A DNA stretch of 26,606 nucleotides, taken from positions 1 to 26,606 of the forward strand of contig CAZIPL010000019.1 in NCBI GenBank assembly GCA_964541255.1, written 5' to 3'. Positions 12,933-20,611 of this stretch are shown here, piece by piece. Below the pieces are notes generated by a model, which saw only the letters and a list, made by a program, of their open reading frames with translations, made no database searches and was not told the DNA's origin. The translations under genes were made by a program, and so were the position numbers. The stretch's first letter is position 1. The number at the start of each line of letters is the position of its first letter. Source of the DNA: CAYOSU01 sp964541255 (GTDB lineage Bacteria > Bacillota > Clostridia > Christensenellales > CAMQZB01).

Positions 12933-13622
12933 TCAATCATAGCCTCTCATAATCACGTTGATATCATGGTTTTCGAGGATTTTTTTATATTCGAGCGCGA
13001 TTTCTTTTGGAACTTCCGAAAAGCCTTTTTCAATGCAACCGTCCGCATTCTTGAACTTTTGCAACGCATATTTCGGTGTCCCCGAAAGCCAGTCGGCGAT
13101 TTTTTCTATGTCGCTTTTCTCGATAAGCTCGTTGACGAGCGTCGTTCTGAATTCGTAAGGAACGGAATTTTTCCTTAATATTTCAACGGAACGCATGACT
13201 TTCGACGGAACGTAGCCGCTTATGCCTACTGCTTTGCCGTATCCGTCAATCGAGCTTTTAATATCCATCGCGACAAAATCGACGAGTTTTTCGTCTATAA
13301 GCTTTTGCAGCATATCGGGGTTTGTGCCGTTGGTATCGAGCTTAGTCAAATATCCAAGCTCCTTGATTTTCTTAAAAAATTCGGGGAGGTTCGGCTGAAG
13401 CGTAGGTTCACCGCCAGACAAACACACCGCGTCGAGTAAGTTTTTGCGCTTATTTAGGTACTCGAAGATTTCATCTTCCGAATAAGACGGGTTTTTATGC
13501 AAAACAAGCGGTCCGTTGTGGCAAAACGGGCATCTGAAATTGCACCCCTCCGTAAAGAGCGTGCATGACGTGTAGTTATCGTAATCGACAAGCGACAGCT
13601 TTTCGAATCCGCATATTTTCAT
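12933..13622 (-). CDS. nrdG: Anaerobic ribonucleotide reductase activating protein (radical SAM)
   Basis: A 229-residue radical-SAM activase. The CxxxCxxC cluster motif is CNFRCPFC (C27, C31, C34), which binds a 4Fe-4S cluster that splits S-adenosylmethionine and installs the glycyl radical on the class III reductase. LSGGEPTLQPNL near residue 68, LDTNGTNP near 95 and VDFVAMDIKS near 114 match the NrdG2-like branch rather than short NrdG. The reductase itself is not in the window, so another glycyl-radical target is possible. The start at 13622 has GAGGAG 7 nt upstream; the frame open further upstream (to 13814) lacks conservation and crosses the promoter. It implies anaerobic metabolism. Confidence 0.9.
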   Translation of the reverse strand: MKICGFEKLSLVDYDNYTSCTLFTEGCNFRCPFCHNGPLVLHKNPSYSEDEIFEYLNKRKNLLDAVCLSGGEPTLQPNLPEFFKKIKELGYLTKLDTNGTNPDMLQKLIDEKLVDFVAMDIKSSIDGYGKAVGISGYVPSKVMRSVEILRKNSVPYEFRTTLVNELIEKSDIEKIADWLSGTPKYALQKFKNADGCIEKGFSEVPKEIALEYKKILENHDINVIMRGYD

Positions 13623-13659
13623 AAAAACTCCTCGCAAAAAGAAATTACTTTGTTTAATT

Positions 13660-13687
13660 ATTTTATCACATTGCTTAGGAAAATCAA
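13660..13687 (-). promoter_or_regulatory. Promoter of the nrdG-like gene
   Basis: On the minus strand: -35 TTGATT (13687-13682), 16-bp spacer, -10 TAAAAT (13665-13660) with an upstream TG. It leaves a leader of about 30 nt with a good Shine-Dalgarno. Confidence 0.65.
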
Positions 13688-13736
13688 AATATCTTTCCGA
13701 TATTAAGAATAAAATATATCGCAACGAGAAATCTTT

Positions 13737-13764
13737 TTGCGAAATAGCCATTATGTGATACAAT
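13737..13764 (+). promoter_or_regulatory. Promoter of cysK-cysE
   Basis: -35 TTGCGA (13737-13742), 16-bp spacer, -10 TACAAT (13759-13764) with an upstream TG. The leader to cysK is about 108 nt; I see no T-box or S-box signature in it. Confidence 0.65.
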
Positions 13765-13879
13765 AACGATAATCGTAAAGAAGCAAAGGAAGCCGAATTT
13801 TTATATAAAAACATAGTTTTAAACTTTTTTGCAATCTAAAAAATTCTTGATAGTTGAAATAAAACGAAAAAGGAACGAT

Positions 13880-14800
13880 ATGCTATATAACGATATTTGC
13901 GAACTTATCGGTAATACGCCGATGATAGAGCTTAAAAAGACGGAAAAGGACTTTGAAATAAGCGGAAAGATATTTGCGAAAATCGAATACTTCAATCCCG
14001 CGGGAAGCGTCAAAGACAGAATCGCACTCAATATGATTGAAGACTTCGAAAGACGCGGGATATTGAAAAAGGGAGGCACGATAATCGAGCCTACGAGCGG
14101 GAACACGGGGATAGGCTTAGCGTTTGTTTCTGCGGTTAAGGGCTATAATGCCGTTTTGGTTATGCCCGATACCATGAGCATAGAACGCCGAAAGCTTCTT
14201 TCTGCATACGGTGCGAAAGTTGTTTTGACGGACGGAAAAAAGGGTATGAAAGGTGCGATAGAAAAAGCCGAAGAGATACATAAAAACACCGAAAATTCTT
14301 GCGTTTTATCGCAGTTTGATAATCCTGCAAACCCTCAAGCGCATAAAAGCACCGCCGAAGAGATAATTAAAGATTTGGACGGCAAAATAGACCTTTTCGT
14401 CGCGACGTTCGGAACGGGCGGAACGGTTTCGGGAACGGGCAAAACGCTCAAAGAATATAATAAAAACGTCCGCGTTGTCGCCGTCGAACCCAAAGAATCG
14501 CCTCTTTTGACAAAAGGCGAAACGGGCACTCACGGAATTCAGGGAATAGGTGCGAACTTTGTGCCGAAGAACTTAGACCAAAGCGTTGTTGACGAATATA
14601 TCGACATTTCGACGAAAGACGCTGTCGAGTTTTCGAGATACTTGGCAAAGACCGAGGGACTTTTGGTCGGAATATCGTCGGGCGCGGCGATAAAAGCTGC
14701 GGTCGAAGTGATGAAAAGAAGAGAAAATATCGGCAAAACCTGCGTCGTGATTCTTCCCGACGGCGGAGACAAATACCTTTCAACGGAGCTTTTTGAATGA
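13880..14800 (+). CDS. cysK: Cysteine synthase (O-acetylserine sulfhydrylase)
   Basis: A 306-residue PLP enzyme that makes L-cysteine from O-acetylserine and sulfide. The PLP lysine is K45 in NPAGSVKDR, the phosphate- and substrate-binding loop is PTSGNTGIGLAFV near residue 70, the glycine loop TFGTGGTVSGTGK is near 175, and GVSSGAA-type GISSGAAIKAAVEV is near 274. The N-terminus DICELIGNTPMIEL is typical. The start is ATG 13880, 6 nt after AAAAGG; the 17 extra codons upstream (from 13829) are not conserved. The stop overlaps the cysE start (ATGA), so both enzymes of the pathway are made together and may form the cysteine synthase complex. Confidence 0.96.
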   Translation: MLYNDICELIGNTPMIELKKTEKDFEISGKIFAKIEYFNPAGSVKDRIALNMIEDFERRGILKKGGTIIEPTSGNTGIGLAFVSAVKGYNAVLVMPDTMSIERRKLLSAYGAKVVLTDGKKGMKGAIEKAEEIHKNTENSCVLSQFDNPANPQAHKSTAEEIIKDLDGKIDLFVATFGTGGTVSGTGKTLKEYNKNVRVVAVEPKESPLLTKGETGTHGIQGIGANFVPKNLDQSVVDEYIDISTKDAVEFSRYLAKTEGLLVGISSGAAIKAAVEVMKRRENIGKTCVVILPDGGDKYLSTELFE

Positions 14801-15603
14801 AGAAAGAATACGAAAAACTATATATAAAAACGTTTGGAGAGAAAAATAATAACGCAACGCTACCGACAATGGATGAAATAGGGAAGTTGTGCGGAGTTTT
14901 AAGAAAAATCGTTCTTCACGGATATTTGGCAATAGATTTTAGCGAAACCTCCTTCGAAAGCCTTTGCGAAGGAGCTTTTTCTATGCTGAAAAAATACATG
15001 CTTATTCTTACTTCTAAAGAAAAAGCGTTTACTGAAAAATCTATCGAAGAAACGCTTGCGACCTTTTTCGAGCGACTTTCAAAAACGCGTGAATTACTGG
15101 AAGAAGACTTAGCCGCCGCCTTTGACGGCGACCCTGCGGCGACGGGGAAAGAAATCATCGTAGCGGCGTACCCGGGGTTTTTTGCTATAACGATATACCG
15201 TATTGCTCACGAATTGGCGTTGCTTTCAATTCCCGCGATACCGAGAATGATGAGCGAATACGTCCACGGCAAAACGGGCATAGACATTCACCCGAACGCG
15301 GAAATAGGTCGTCGCTTTTTCATAGACCACGGAACGGGCGTCGTTATAGGCGAAACGACGAAAATAGGAGATACCGTCAAGATATATCAAGGTGTAACTC
15401 TCGGTGCCCTTTCGACGAGAAAGGGACAGGGGCTTAAAGGAGTGAAGCGTCATCCGACGATAGGCAACAACGTAACGATATATTCCAACGCAACCGTTTT
15501 GGGCGGCGAAACGACGGTAGGCGACGACAGCGTGATAGGCGGAAACGTATTCCTAATTCGCTCCGTACCGAAAAACAGCAAAATATCGATTTGCGGTCAA
15601 TAA
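14797..15603 (+). CDS. cysE: Serine O-acetyltransferase
   Basis: A 268-residue enzyme that acetylates serine with acetyl-CoA, the first step of cysteine synthesis. It has a helical N-terminal domain (about 1-165) longer than that of CysE, of the EpsC/SrpH type, and a C-terminal left-handed beta-helix of hexapeptide repeats. The catalytic region reads GIDIHPNAEIGRRFFIDHGT (near 160-180), followed by GVVIGETTKIGD and the IYQGVTLGALS loop, then HPTIGNNVTIYSNATVLGG. The start overlaps the cysK stop by 4 nt; GGAG lies 8 nt upstream. The product ends soon after the repeat domain with SKISICGQ, lacking a long C-terminal tail. Confidence 0.95.
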   Translation: MKKEYEKLYIKTFGEKNNNATLPTMDEIGKLCGVLRKIVLHGYLAIDFSETSFESLCEGAFSMLKKYMLILTSKEKAFTEKSIEETLATFFERLSKTRELLEEDLAAAFDGDPAATGKEIIVAAYPGFFAITIYRIAHELALLSIPAIPRMMSEYVHGKTGIDIHPNAEIGRRFFIDHGTGVVIGETTKIGDTVKIYQGVTLGALSTRKGQGLKGVKRHPTIGNNVTIYSNATVLGGETTVGDDSVIGGNVFLIRSVPKNSKISICGQ

Positions 15604-15617
15604 TCTTTTCTAATTTC

Positions 15618-15645
15618 TTGACTATAACGCATCGTTAGATATAAT
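15618..15645 (+). promoter_or_regulatory. Promoter of the M32 carboxypeptidase gene
   Basis: -35 TTGACT (15618-15623), 16-bp spacer, consensus -10 TATAAT (15640-15645). It leaves a leader of about 155 nt with no recognised riboswitch. No clear terminator separates it from cysE. Confidence 0.65.
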
Positions 15646-15807
15646 ATAGTATTATATGAAAGTTATTTCACTTTTTGCTAAATGATTATGAAATGACAAG
15701 CATCTTTGACGTAAGAATGTGATATATCTTTTATCGCTTCTATTTAGTCAATCGCCGACAAATATATTTGCGGTTTTAAAAAAAAGATAAAACAAAGGAG
15801 AAAATAT

Positions 15808-17316
15808 ATGAACAAAGAACAGGCTTTGAAGATTTATAACGAAACAAACAAGAAGCTTAAAGTATTCGCCCTTTCGAACTTTTTGTCGAGCTGGGACGCC
15901 GAGACCGAAGCTCCCGACGGTGCGATTTTGTCTCGAGGCGAAACGCTCGGCGACATGAGCGGAATGTATTACGAAACGGCAAACGGGGAGGAGTATAAAA
16001 CGGCGATAGACGTTTTGTTCGAAAACAAAGAGGAGCTCGACGACGTTTTGCGTCACGAGATCGAAAACGCGAAAAAGTCAAGCGTTAAGCTTTCGAAAGT
16101 TCCCGTAGAAGAGTATATCGAACATCAAAAGCTTATGAACGAAGCATATCCCATGTACGTCAAAGCGAAAAACGCAGACGACTTCGCTTCCTTTAAGCCG
16201 TACTTAGAAAAAATCGCGACTTTTACTAAAAAGTATGTCGTATGGCAAGACACCGAAAATATGCACGGCTACGACATTTTGCTTGACGAATATGAAGACG
16301 ATATGTCGCAAAAAGAATACGACAAGTTCTTTAATCTTCTGAAAGAAAAGCTCGTACCGTTCATTCAAAAGGTTTGCGAACAAGAAGAAAAGCTCAACGA
16401 AAAGCTTGTCAACGGACATTTCTCCGCCGACAAACAGAGGCAGTTTTGCGAATATTTGCGCGGCGTTATGTGCTTTGACAAAAACTATACCGTCATCAAA
16501 GAGAGCGAGCATCCGTTTACGTCGGGCTTTGGCAATAAGGACGTAAGAATAACCAACCACTATTACGAAGATAACCTCGCAAGCTCGATTTTCTCTGCAA
16601 TTCACGAAATGGGACACGGCTTATACGAGCTTCAGGTTTCGGACGAAATAAACAATACCATGTCCGGTGGCGGCGCAAGCATGGCTATGCACGAAAGTCA
16701 GTCGAGATTTATGGAGAATATGGTAGGAAGATCGGAAGCTTTCTGGGAAGTGCATTTCCCTAAGCTTAAAGAGATTTTCGCCGAAGAGCTTGACGGAGTA
16801 ACGTGCTCCGACTTTGTCAAATATGTCAACCACGTCGAAAAGTCGCTCGTCAGAACAGAAGCCGACGAGCTTACATATCCTATGCATATAATCGTAAGAT
16901 ACGAAATCGAGAAAGAGCTTGTTGCGGGCAATGTCAAAATAGACGATCTTCCGAGAGTGTGGAATGAAAAATATAAAGAATACTTAGGTGTAGACGTACC
17001 TTGCGACAAAGAGGGCGTTTTGCAAGACGTTCATTGGGCGTACGGCAACTTCGGCTACTTCCCGACGTATGCTTTGGGTTCGGCTTATGCGGCGCAAATA
17101 TATCACGCAATGAATAAAGACTTCGACATCGAAAAATCTCTTGCGAAAGGGGACGTTTCGGAGATTGCGAAATGGCTCAAAGAACATCTCCATAAATACG
17201 GCGCGTCCAAAAAGCCTAAGGAGCTTTTGAAGCTTGCAACGGGCGAAGACTTTAATCCTAAGTATTACGTAGATTATTTGATAAAAAAATACTCCGCTCT
17301 TTACGGAATAGAATAA
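15808..17316 (+). CDS. M32-family carboxypeptidase (carboxypeptidase Taq)
   Basis: A 502-residue cytoplasmic zinc metallocarboxypeptidase that removes C-terminal residues from peptides. The HEMGH zinc motif is at residues 266-270 (SAIHEMGHGLYE), and the third ligand lies in MHESQSRFMEN near 295. Other family segments are DNLASSIFSAIHEMG, RTEADELTYPMHIIVRYEIE near 350 and YALGSAYAAQIYHAM near 425. The length equals the family norm, and no signal peptide is present. AAAGGAG lies 8 nt before the ATG. It stands alone, followed by a 368-bp gap with a terminator near its end. Confidence 0.95.
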   Translation: MNKEQALKIYNETNKKLKVFALSNFLSSWDAETEAPDGAILSRGETLGDMSGMYYETANGEEYKTAIDVLFENKEELDDVLRHEIENAKKSSVKLSKVPVEEYIEHQKLMNEAYPMYVKAKNADDFASFKPYLEKIATFTKKYVVWQDTENMHGYDILLDEYEDDMSQKEYDKFFNLLKEKLVPFIQKVCEQEEKLNEKLVNGHFSADKQRQFCEYLRGVMCFDKNYTVIKESEHPFTSGFGNKDVRITNHYYEDNLASSIFSAIHEMGHGLYELQVSDEINNTMSGGGASMAMHESQSRFMENMVGRSEAFWEVHFPKLKEIFAEELDGVTCSDFVKYVNHVEKSLVRTEADELTYPMHIIVRYEIEKELVAGNVKIDDLPRVWNEKYKEYLGVDVPCDKEGVLQDVHWAYGNFGYFPTYALGSAYAAQIYHAMNKDFDIEKSLAKGDVSEIAKWLKEHLHKYGASKKPKELLKLATGEDFNPKYYVDYLIKKYSALYGIE

Positions 17317-17524
17317 TTCCAAAGTGATTATCGAAAAATCGAGGTAATTAAGAAATAGACCTAACCGCTTTGTAAAATCTTTTGAGTAACTTTAATAATA
17401 CATATCCGTCGAAAGTCGTTCTCAAGTAACCGATTAGAAAATCAAAGTTAGATTTATTTATAAAAAGATTTATTATAGATAGTTATTAACCAATCAATAA
17501 CCTCAACGGATAATAAAACTACTC
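17317..17524. other. Gap between the carboxypeptidase and transporter genes
   Basis: This is part of a 368-bp gene-free stretch. It contains a distant perfect inverted repeat (TATCCGT at 17403-17409 with ACGGATA at 17506-17512) and a local one (GTTATT/AATAAC at about 17481-17500). A structured RNA closed by the distant stem is conceivable, but I recognise no family. No ORF is supported. Confidence 0.35.
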
Positions 17525-17565
17525 AATCCCCAAACGGCGATAATCCGCACGTGGGGATTTTTTTT
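17525..17565 (+). terminator. Intrinsic terminator before the transporter gene
   Basis: AATCCCCA pairs with TGGGGATT, with an inner CGG/CCG stem, and eight T follow. It lies 209 bp after the carboxypeptidase stop, far for that gene, so it may instead terminate a transcript from the gap. Confidence 0.85.
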
Positions 17566-17601
17566 ATAATAAAATAATTTTTTATTTACGAAAAGTTTAC
17601 G

Positions 17602-17631
17602 TTGACATTTTAGTATATATTTAGATAAGAT
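17602..17631 (+). promoter_or_regulatory. Promoter of the sugar symporter gene
   Basis: -35 TTGACA (17602-17607), 18-bp spacer, -10 TAAGAT (17626-17631). The leader is about 47 nt. No operator was recognised. Confidence 0.55.
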
Positions 17632-17684
17632 AGGCGGCGGTTTTTCGAGAACGCCATAGAACTAAACGGATAAAGGGGATAATC

Positions 17685-19136
17685 ATGAAAAGCAACGCAT
17701 TTTCGGCTAAAATATTCAACTCGAAAGTTCCTAAAGATAAGGTGACGATAAGAGAACGACTTTTCGGTTTTCTTTTCGGACCTTCTGGCGCGTTGACGCT
17801 CAATATGGTGATAGGAAGCTACATCACCGTATATTACACCGACGTATTGAGGCTCGGCTCATTATACGGCGGAATATTCTTAGCGGCGCTTCCTCTTGTT
17901 TCGAAGATACTCGATTCGATCTCTGCGTTAATTATGGGGCAGCTTATCGAAAAAACGAAGACAGTGCAAGGCAAAGCTCGTCCGTGGCTTTTGATTTCGG
18001 CACCCTTGATGCTGATTGCTGGCATATTGATAGTGTCCGTTCCCGACACCGTAGGGGATGTCGTCAAAGCGGTATGGGTTGCGATAAGCTATAATTTATA
18101 TTACACTATCGCATATCAGATGTATAACACGAGCCATAGCCTTATGATGCCTCTTTCGACGCTCGATTCTTCGTCGCGCGATAAAAACGCAGTTTTCTCT
18201 AATGTCGGCAGCATATTCATTCCCGGTGCGTTTGTCGCACTCATTATGCCTATGGTGCTTTTGCCGATAATGGGAGTCGATTCGAGAACGTGGCTTACCG
18301 TTTTCTCGTGCTTTTCGATAGCGGCTTTCCCGTGTATTTTGCTTGAATACTATTTCACGAGAGAAAGGATAACTGAAAACTACAACAGAAAAAAGATCGA
18401 TTCGTCGATTCCGATTTTCACGCAGATAAAGTCTGTTTTGAAGAGTAAGTATTTCGTCATGCTCGTTGTTAATGCTTTTTTGAGCGGAATATTGACCTCT
18501 ATGGCAAATGTAAGCAAGCTTTATTATTGCCGTTTCGTTCTTGCCGATTACGTTGGCGGTGATACGATATATACGATTTTCAATGCCGTAGGGCAAGCGC
18601 CTATCGGAGTCGGCGTTTTATTGGTGTTCCCGTTGATGAAAAAATTCGGGAAAAAGAGAAGCGTTCTTTTCGGAAATATACTTTGCGTAGTGGGGCTTAT
18701 ATACGCATTGACTGCGCCGTCCGATTTAACTACGGTTATAATAGGTATGCTCATATACGCCGTAGGTTATATTCCGTATACGTATATGATGACGGCAATG
18801 CTTGCGGACTCATTAGATCATATCGAATATAAGAGTGGCATAAGAGCCGACGGGTTTGCGGTTTCGCTATATGGCGTCATCGGAACGATAGCGGGCGGAA
18901 TAGGGCAAAGCATATTCAATATGTCGCTGACTTTGTCGGGGTACGAACCGCCTATCGACAACGGACTTCCGTTCGTTCAAAACGATACCGTCAAACGCAC
19001 CTTGGTTTTTATGGCACTCGGTGCGCATCTTGCAGCCATTATAGTAACGATAATAGTTATGCTTTTCTATCGTCTTGACAAAGAAATGCCGATAATTAGA
19101 GCCGAACTTGTCGAGAGAAGAGTTGAAAAGGATTAA
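17685..19136 (+). CDS. GPH-family sugar:cation symporter (MFS, MelB-like)
   Basis: A 483-residue protein with about 12 hydrophobic helices, of the glycoside-pentoside-hexuronide:cation symporter family. Family marks: the N-terminal RERLFGFLFGPSGALTLNMV, LPLVSKILDSISALIMGQLI near residue 68 with the conserved Asp for cation binding, then KARPWLLISAPLM near 98, and in the second half GMLIYAVGYIPYTYMMTAML near 350 followed by DSLDHIEYKSGIRADGF. Homologues import oligosaccharides such as xylosides or melibiose with sodium or protons; the substrate here cannot be told. AAGGGGA precedes the ATG. The downstream isomerase and GH43 genes support a plant or host glycan oligosaccharide. Confidence 0.93.
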   Translation: MKSNAFSAKIFNSKVPKDKVTIRERLFGFLFGPSGALTLNMVIGSYITVYYTDVLRLGSLYGGIFLAALPLVSKILDSISALIMGQLIEKTKTVQGKARPWLLISAPLMLIAGILIVSVPDTVGDVVKAVWVAISYNLYYTIAYQMYNTSHSLMMPLSTLDSSSRDKNAVFSNVGSIFIPGAFVALIMPMVLLPIMGVDSRTWLTVFSCFSIAAFPCILLEYYFTRERITENYNRKKIDSSIPIFTQIKSVLKSKYFVMLVVNAFLSGILTSMANVSKLYYCRFVLADYVGGDTIYTIFNAVGQAPIGVGVLLVFPLMKKFGKKRSVLFGNILCVVGLIYALTAPSDLTTVIIGMLIYAVGYIPYTYMMTAMLADSLDHIEYKSGIRADGFAVSLYGVIGTIAGGIGQSIFNMSLTLSGYEPPIDNGLPFVQNDTVKRTLVFMALGAHLAAIIVTIIVMLFYRLDKEMPIIRAELVERRVEKD

Positions 19137-19148
19137 AAATCATAAATA

Positions 19149-19177
19149 ATTGCAAAAAATAGATAATTATTTGCAAT
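19149..19177. promoter_or_regulatory. Inverted repeat upstream of the isomerase gene
   Basis: A perfect 8-bp dyad ATTGCAAA/TTTGCAAT (13-nt spacer) lies between the transporter and isomerase genes, just upstream of an extended -10 (TGC TACAAT, 19195-19203). It could be an operator or a weak terminator. Confidence 0.35.
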
Positions 19178-19233
19178 ACGATAGAAGAATATTGTGCTAC
19201 AATAAAAGAAAAAACTTTTATTAGGACGGCAAA

Positions 19234-20082
19234 ATGAAATTCGGAATTCAGCAATTCTCGATAAGAGAAGTTGCAAAAAACAAGGCGGGCGCGATAGAAT
19301 CGCTTGACAAAATCAAAGAATACGGCTTTTCGGGTATAGAACTTAATGCGTTCATGCTCGGGAAGCTTTCTTTCGGAGTAAGATTGCTTTGCAAAATGGC
19401 AGGTATGCCCGTCGGGAACGGCGACGTAAACTGGATAGAAGAGGTTAAGTCGAGGAACTTAGAGGTTATCTCCTATCACAAAGACTTGAACGGAATCTTG
19501 AACGAACCCGATAAGACTGCGGAAGAAGCTAAGTCTATGGGGACGGAATTCGTCGTCGTAACGGGAATGCAGTTTTTCGATTATTCAAAAGAAGAGAACG
19601 TTAAAAAACTTTGCGACGATCTGAATATTGCGGGAAAGCTTTTGAAAGAGTGCGGAGCAAAGCTTTTATATCACAACCACAACGTTGAGTTTATGACTTT
19701 TAGAGCGTCGCAATATAAAAATCCGTACGAAATGATCGTCAAAAACACAAATCCCGAATACGTCAATTTCGAGGTCGATACGTATTGGCTTTCGGAGTGC
19801 GGCGTCGATGCGAAAATGCTTTTGGAAAGCCTTTCCGACCGAGTTAAGCTTATTCATATCTGCGATAGAGGAATAAGGGCAACCGATAAGAAAGGAAGTA
19901 TCAAAAAAGCTACTTGCACAGAGCTTGGAACGGGCAACATCGATATAAAAGGAATACTTGGCATCGCCGAAAAAATCGGTGTTGAATATGCCGTTTTGGA
20001 GCAAACATCCGACTTTATCGATAACAATAATCTAAAATCTGTCCAAATAAGCGCACAATACTTGCAAGAATATTTTGGATAA
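19234..20082 (+). CDS. TIM-barrel sugar phosphate isomerase/epimerase
   Basis: A 282-residue protein of the xylose isomerase-like TIM-barrel family (AP endonuclease 2 fold). Likely metal ligands sit at barrel strand ends: YHNHNVEF near residue 147, VNFEVDTYW near 178, KLIHICD near 208 and VLEQTS near 255. The N-terminus MKFGIQQFSIREV and YGFSGIELN are typical. Related proteins isomerise, epimerise or, in some cases, oxidise or dehydrate sugars; the substrate is not evident. AGGACGG lies 7 nt before the ATG. It follows the symporter by 97 bp and may process the imported sugar. No terminator is visible; a repeat array follows. Confidence 0.9.
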   Translation: MKFGIQQFSIREVAKNKAGAIESLDKIKEYGFSGIELNAFMLGKLSFGVRLLCKMAGMPVGNGDVNWIEEVKSRNLEVISYHKDLNGILNEPDKTAEEAKSMGTEFVVVTGMQFFDYSKEENVKKLCDDLNIAGKLLKECGAKLLYHNHNVEFMTFRASQYKNPYEMIVKNTNPEYVNFEVDTYWLSECGVDAKMLLESLSDRVKLIHICDRGIRATDKKGSIKKATCTELGTGNIDIKGILGIAEKIGVEYAVLEQTSDFIDNNNLKSVQISAQYLQEYFG

Positions 20083-20109
20083 AGTATTATTGAATCGAGG
20101 AATTCGATA

Positions 20110-20170
20110 AAGGCTCCCATTGCGAAAAGTAATGTTCTTTCGCTTGGCGGTGGCACAGCTTACGCCGAAA
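20110..20170 (+). repeat. Dispersed repeat unit B, copy 1
   Basis: This stretch aligns with 20344-20403 over about 60 bp: shared TTGC-AAAAG, ATGTTCT and GGCGGTGG blocks and the CGCCGAAA end. GGCG near the left pairs with CGCC near the right. The start (AAGGCTCCC) also resembles the start of unit A. Confidence 0.75.
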
Positions 20171-20220
20171 AAAAGTCGCCCTTTACGAAAAGGATGCAAT
20201 TGATGCGGCCTAATCTAATA

Positions 20221-20270
20221 AAGGCTCCCTTTGAAGGGAGCTGTCGCCGAAAGGCGACTGAGGGATTGTT
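20221..20270 (+). repeat. Dispersed repeat unit A, copy 1
   Basis: A 50-bp element with two hairpins: GCTCCCTT/AAGGGAGC with a 2-nt spacer, then GTCGCC-GAAA-GGCGAC, a perfect 6-bp stem with a GNRA-type tetraloop, then a GAGGGATTGTT tail. It is almost identical to the copy at 20407-20457. Elements like this are common in gut Bacillota genomes, to my knowledge. Confidence 0.9.
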
Positions 20271-20306
20271 ATATCGCCGCACAACATTGCTTTAATGCAA
20301 CAACCT

Positions 20307-20337
20307 CGTAGGACGGGGCTTCTACTCCCACCGCAAA
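20307..20337 (+). repeat. Dispersed repeat unit B, diverged copy 2
   Basis: CGTAGGACGGGGCTTCTACT, followed by CCCACCGCAAA, is a diverged version of the right part of unit B (compare CGTAGGGCGGTGGTTCTACT at 20373). The left part is missing or unrecognisable. Confidence 0.6.
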
Positions 20338-20343
20338 TTCATA

Positions 20344-20403
20344 GTCTTCCTTTGCAAAAAGAGATGTTCTCACGTAGGGCGGTGGTTCTACTGCCGCCGA
20401 AAA
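20344..20403 (+). repeat. Dispersed repeat unit B, copy 3
   Basis: The best-preserved B unit: TTTGCAAAAAGAGATGTTCT, then CGTAGGGCGGTGGTTCTACT, then GCCGCCGAAA. GGCGG and CCGCC can pair. It is followed after 3 bp by unit A copy 2. Confidence 0.8.
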
Positions 20404-20406
20404 AAC

Positions 20407-20457
20407 AAGGCTCCCTTAGTAAGGGAGCTATCGCCGAAAGGCGACTGAGGGATTGTT
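20407..20457 (+). repeat. Dispersed repeat unit A, copy 2
   Basis: A 51-bp copy: GCTCCCTTA-G-TAAGGGAGC is a perfect 9-bp stem with a minimal loop, then TCGCC-GAAA-GGCGA, then GAGGGATTGTT. Changes from copy 1 keep the first stem paired. Confidence 0.9.
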
Positions 20458-20611
20458 AAATGTTACAATTTCTCGCAAACCAATATGTTTAAAAGCAAAA
20501 CAAAAGATCGTTTATACATATAATCTTTGATGTGTATTGAAATCCTAAGCTAAATAAGTTATGCTTGTGATTAAAAAAATATAAAAATAAATCCCGAAAG
20601 GAGAAAATGAA

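Noticed and set aside
12446..12952. 168-codon + strand ORF around spoVAE
   Set aside because: It overlaps spoVAE in another frame; the SpoVAE frame has family motifs and a Shine-Dalgarno.
13880..15603. T-box or S-box control of cysK-cysE
   Set aside because: The leader of about 108 nt has no T-box sequence, no specifier stem and no terminator/antiterminator pair that I could see.
20221..20457. CRISPR array
   Set aside because: Only two A copies with unequal spacing, internal hairpins and B units between; no cas genes or regular spacers.
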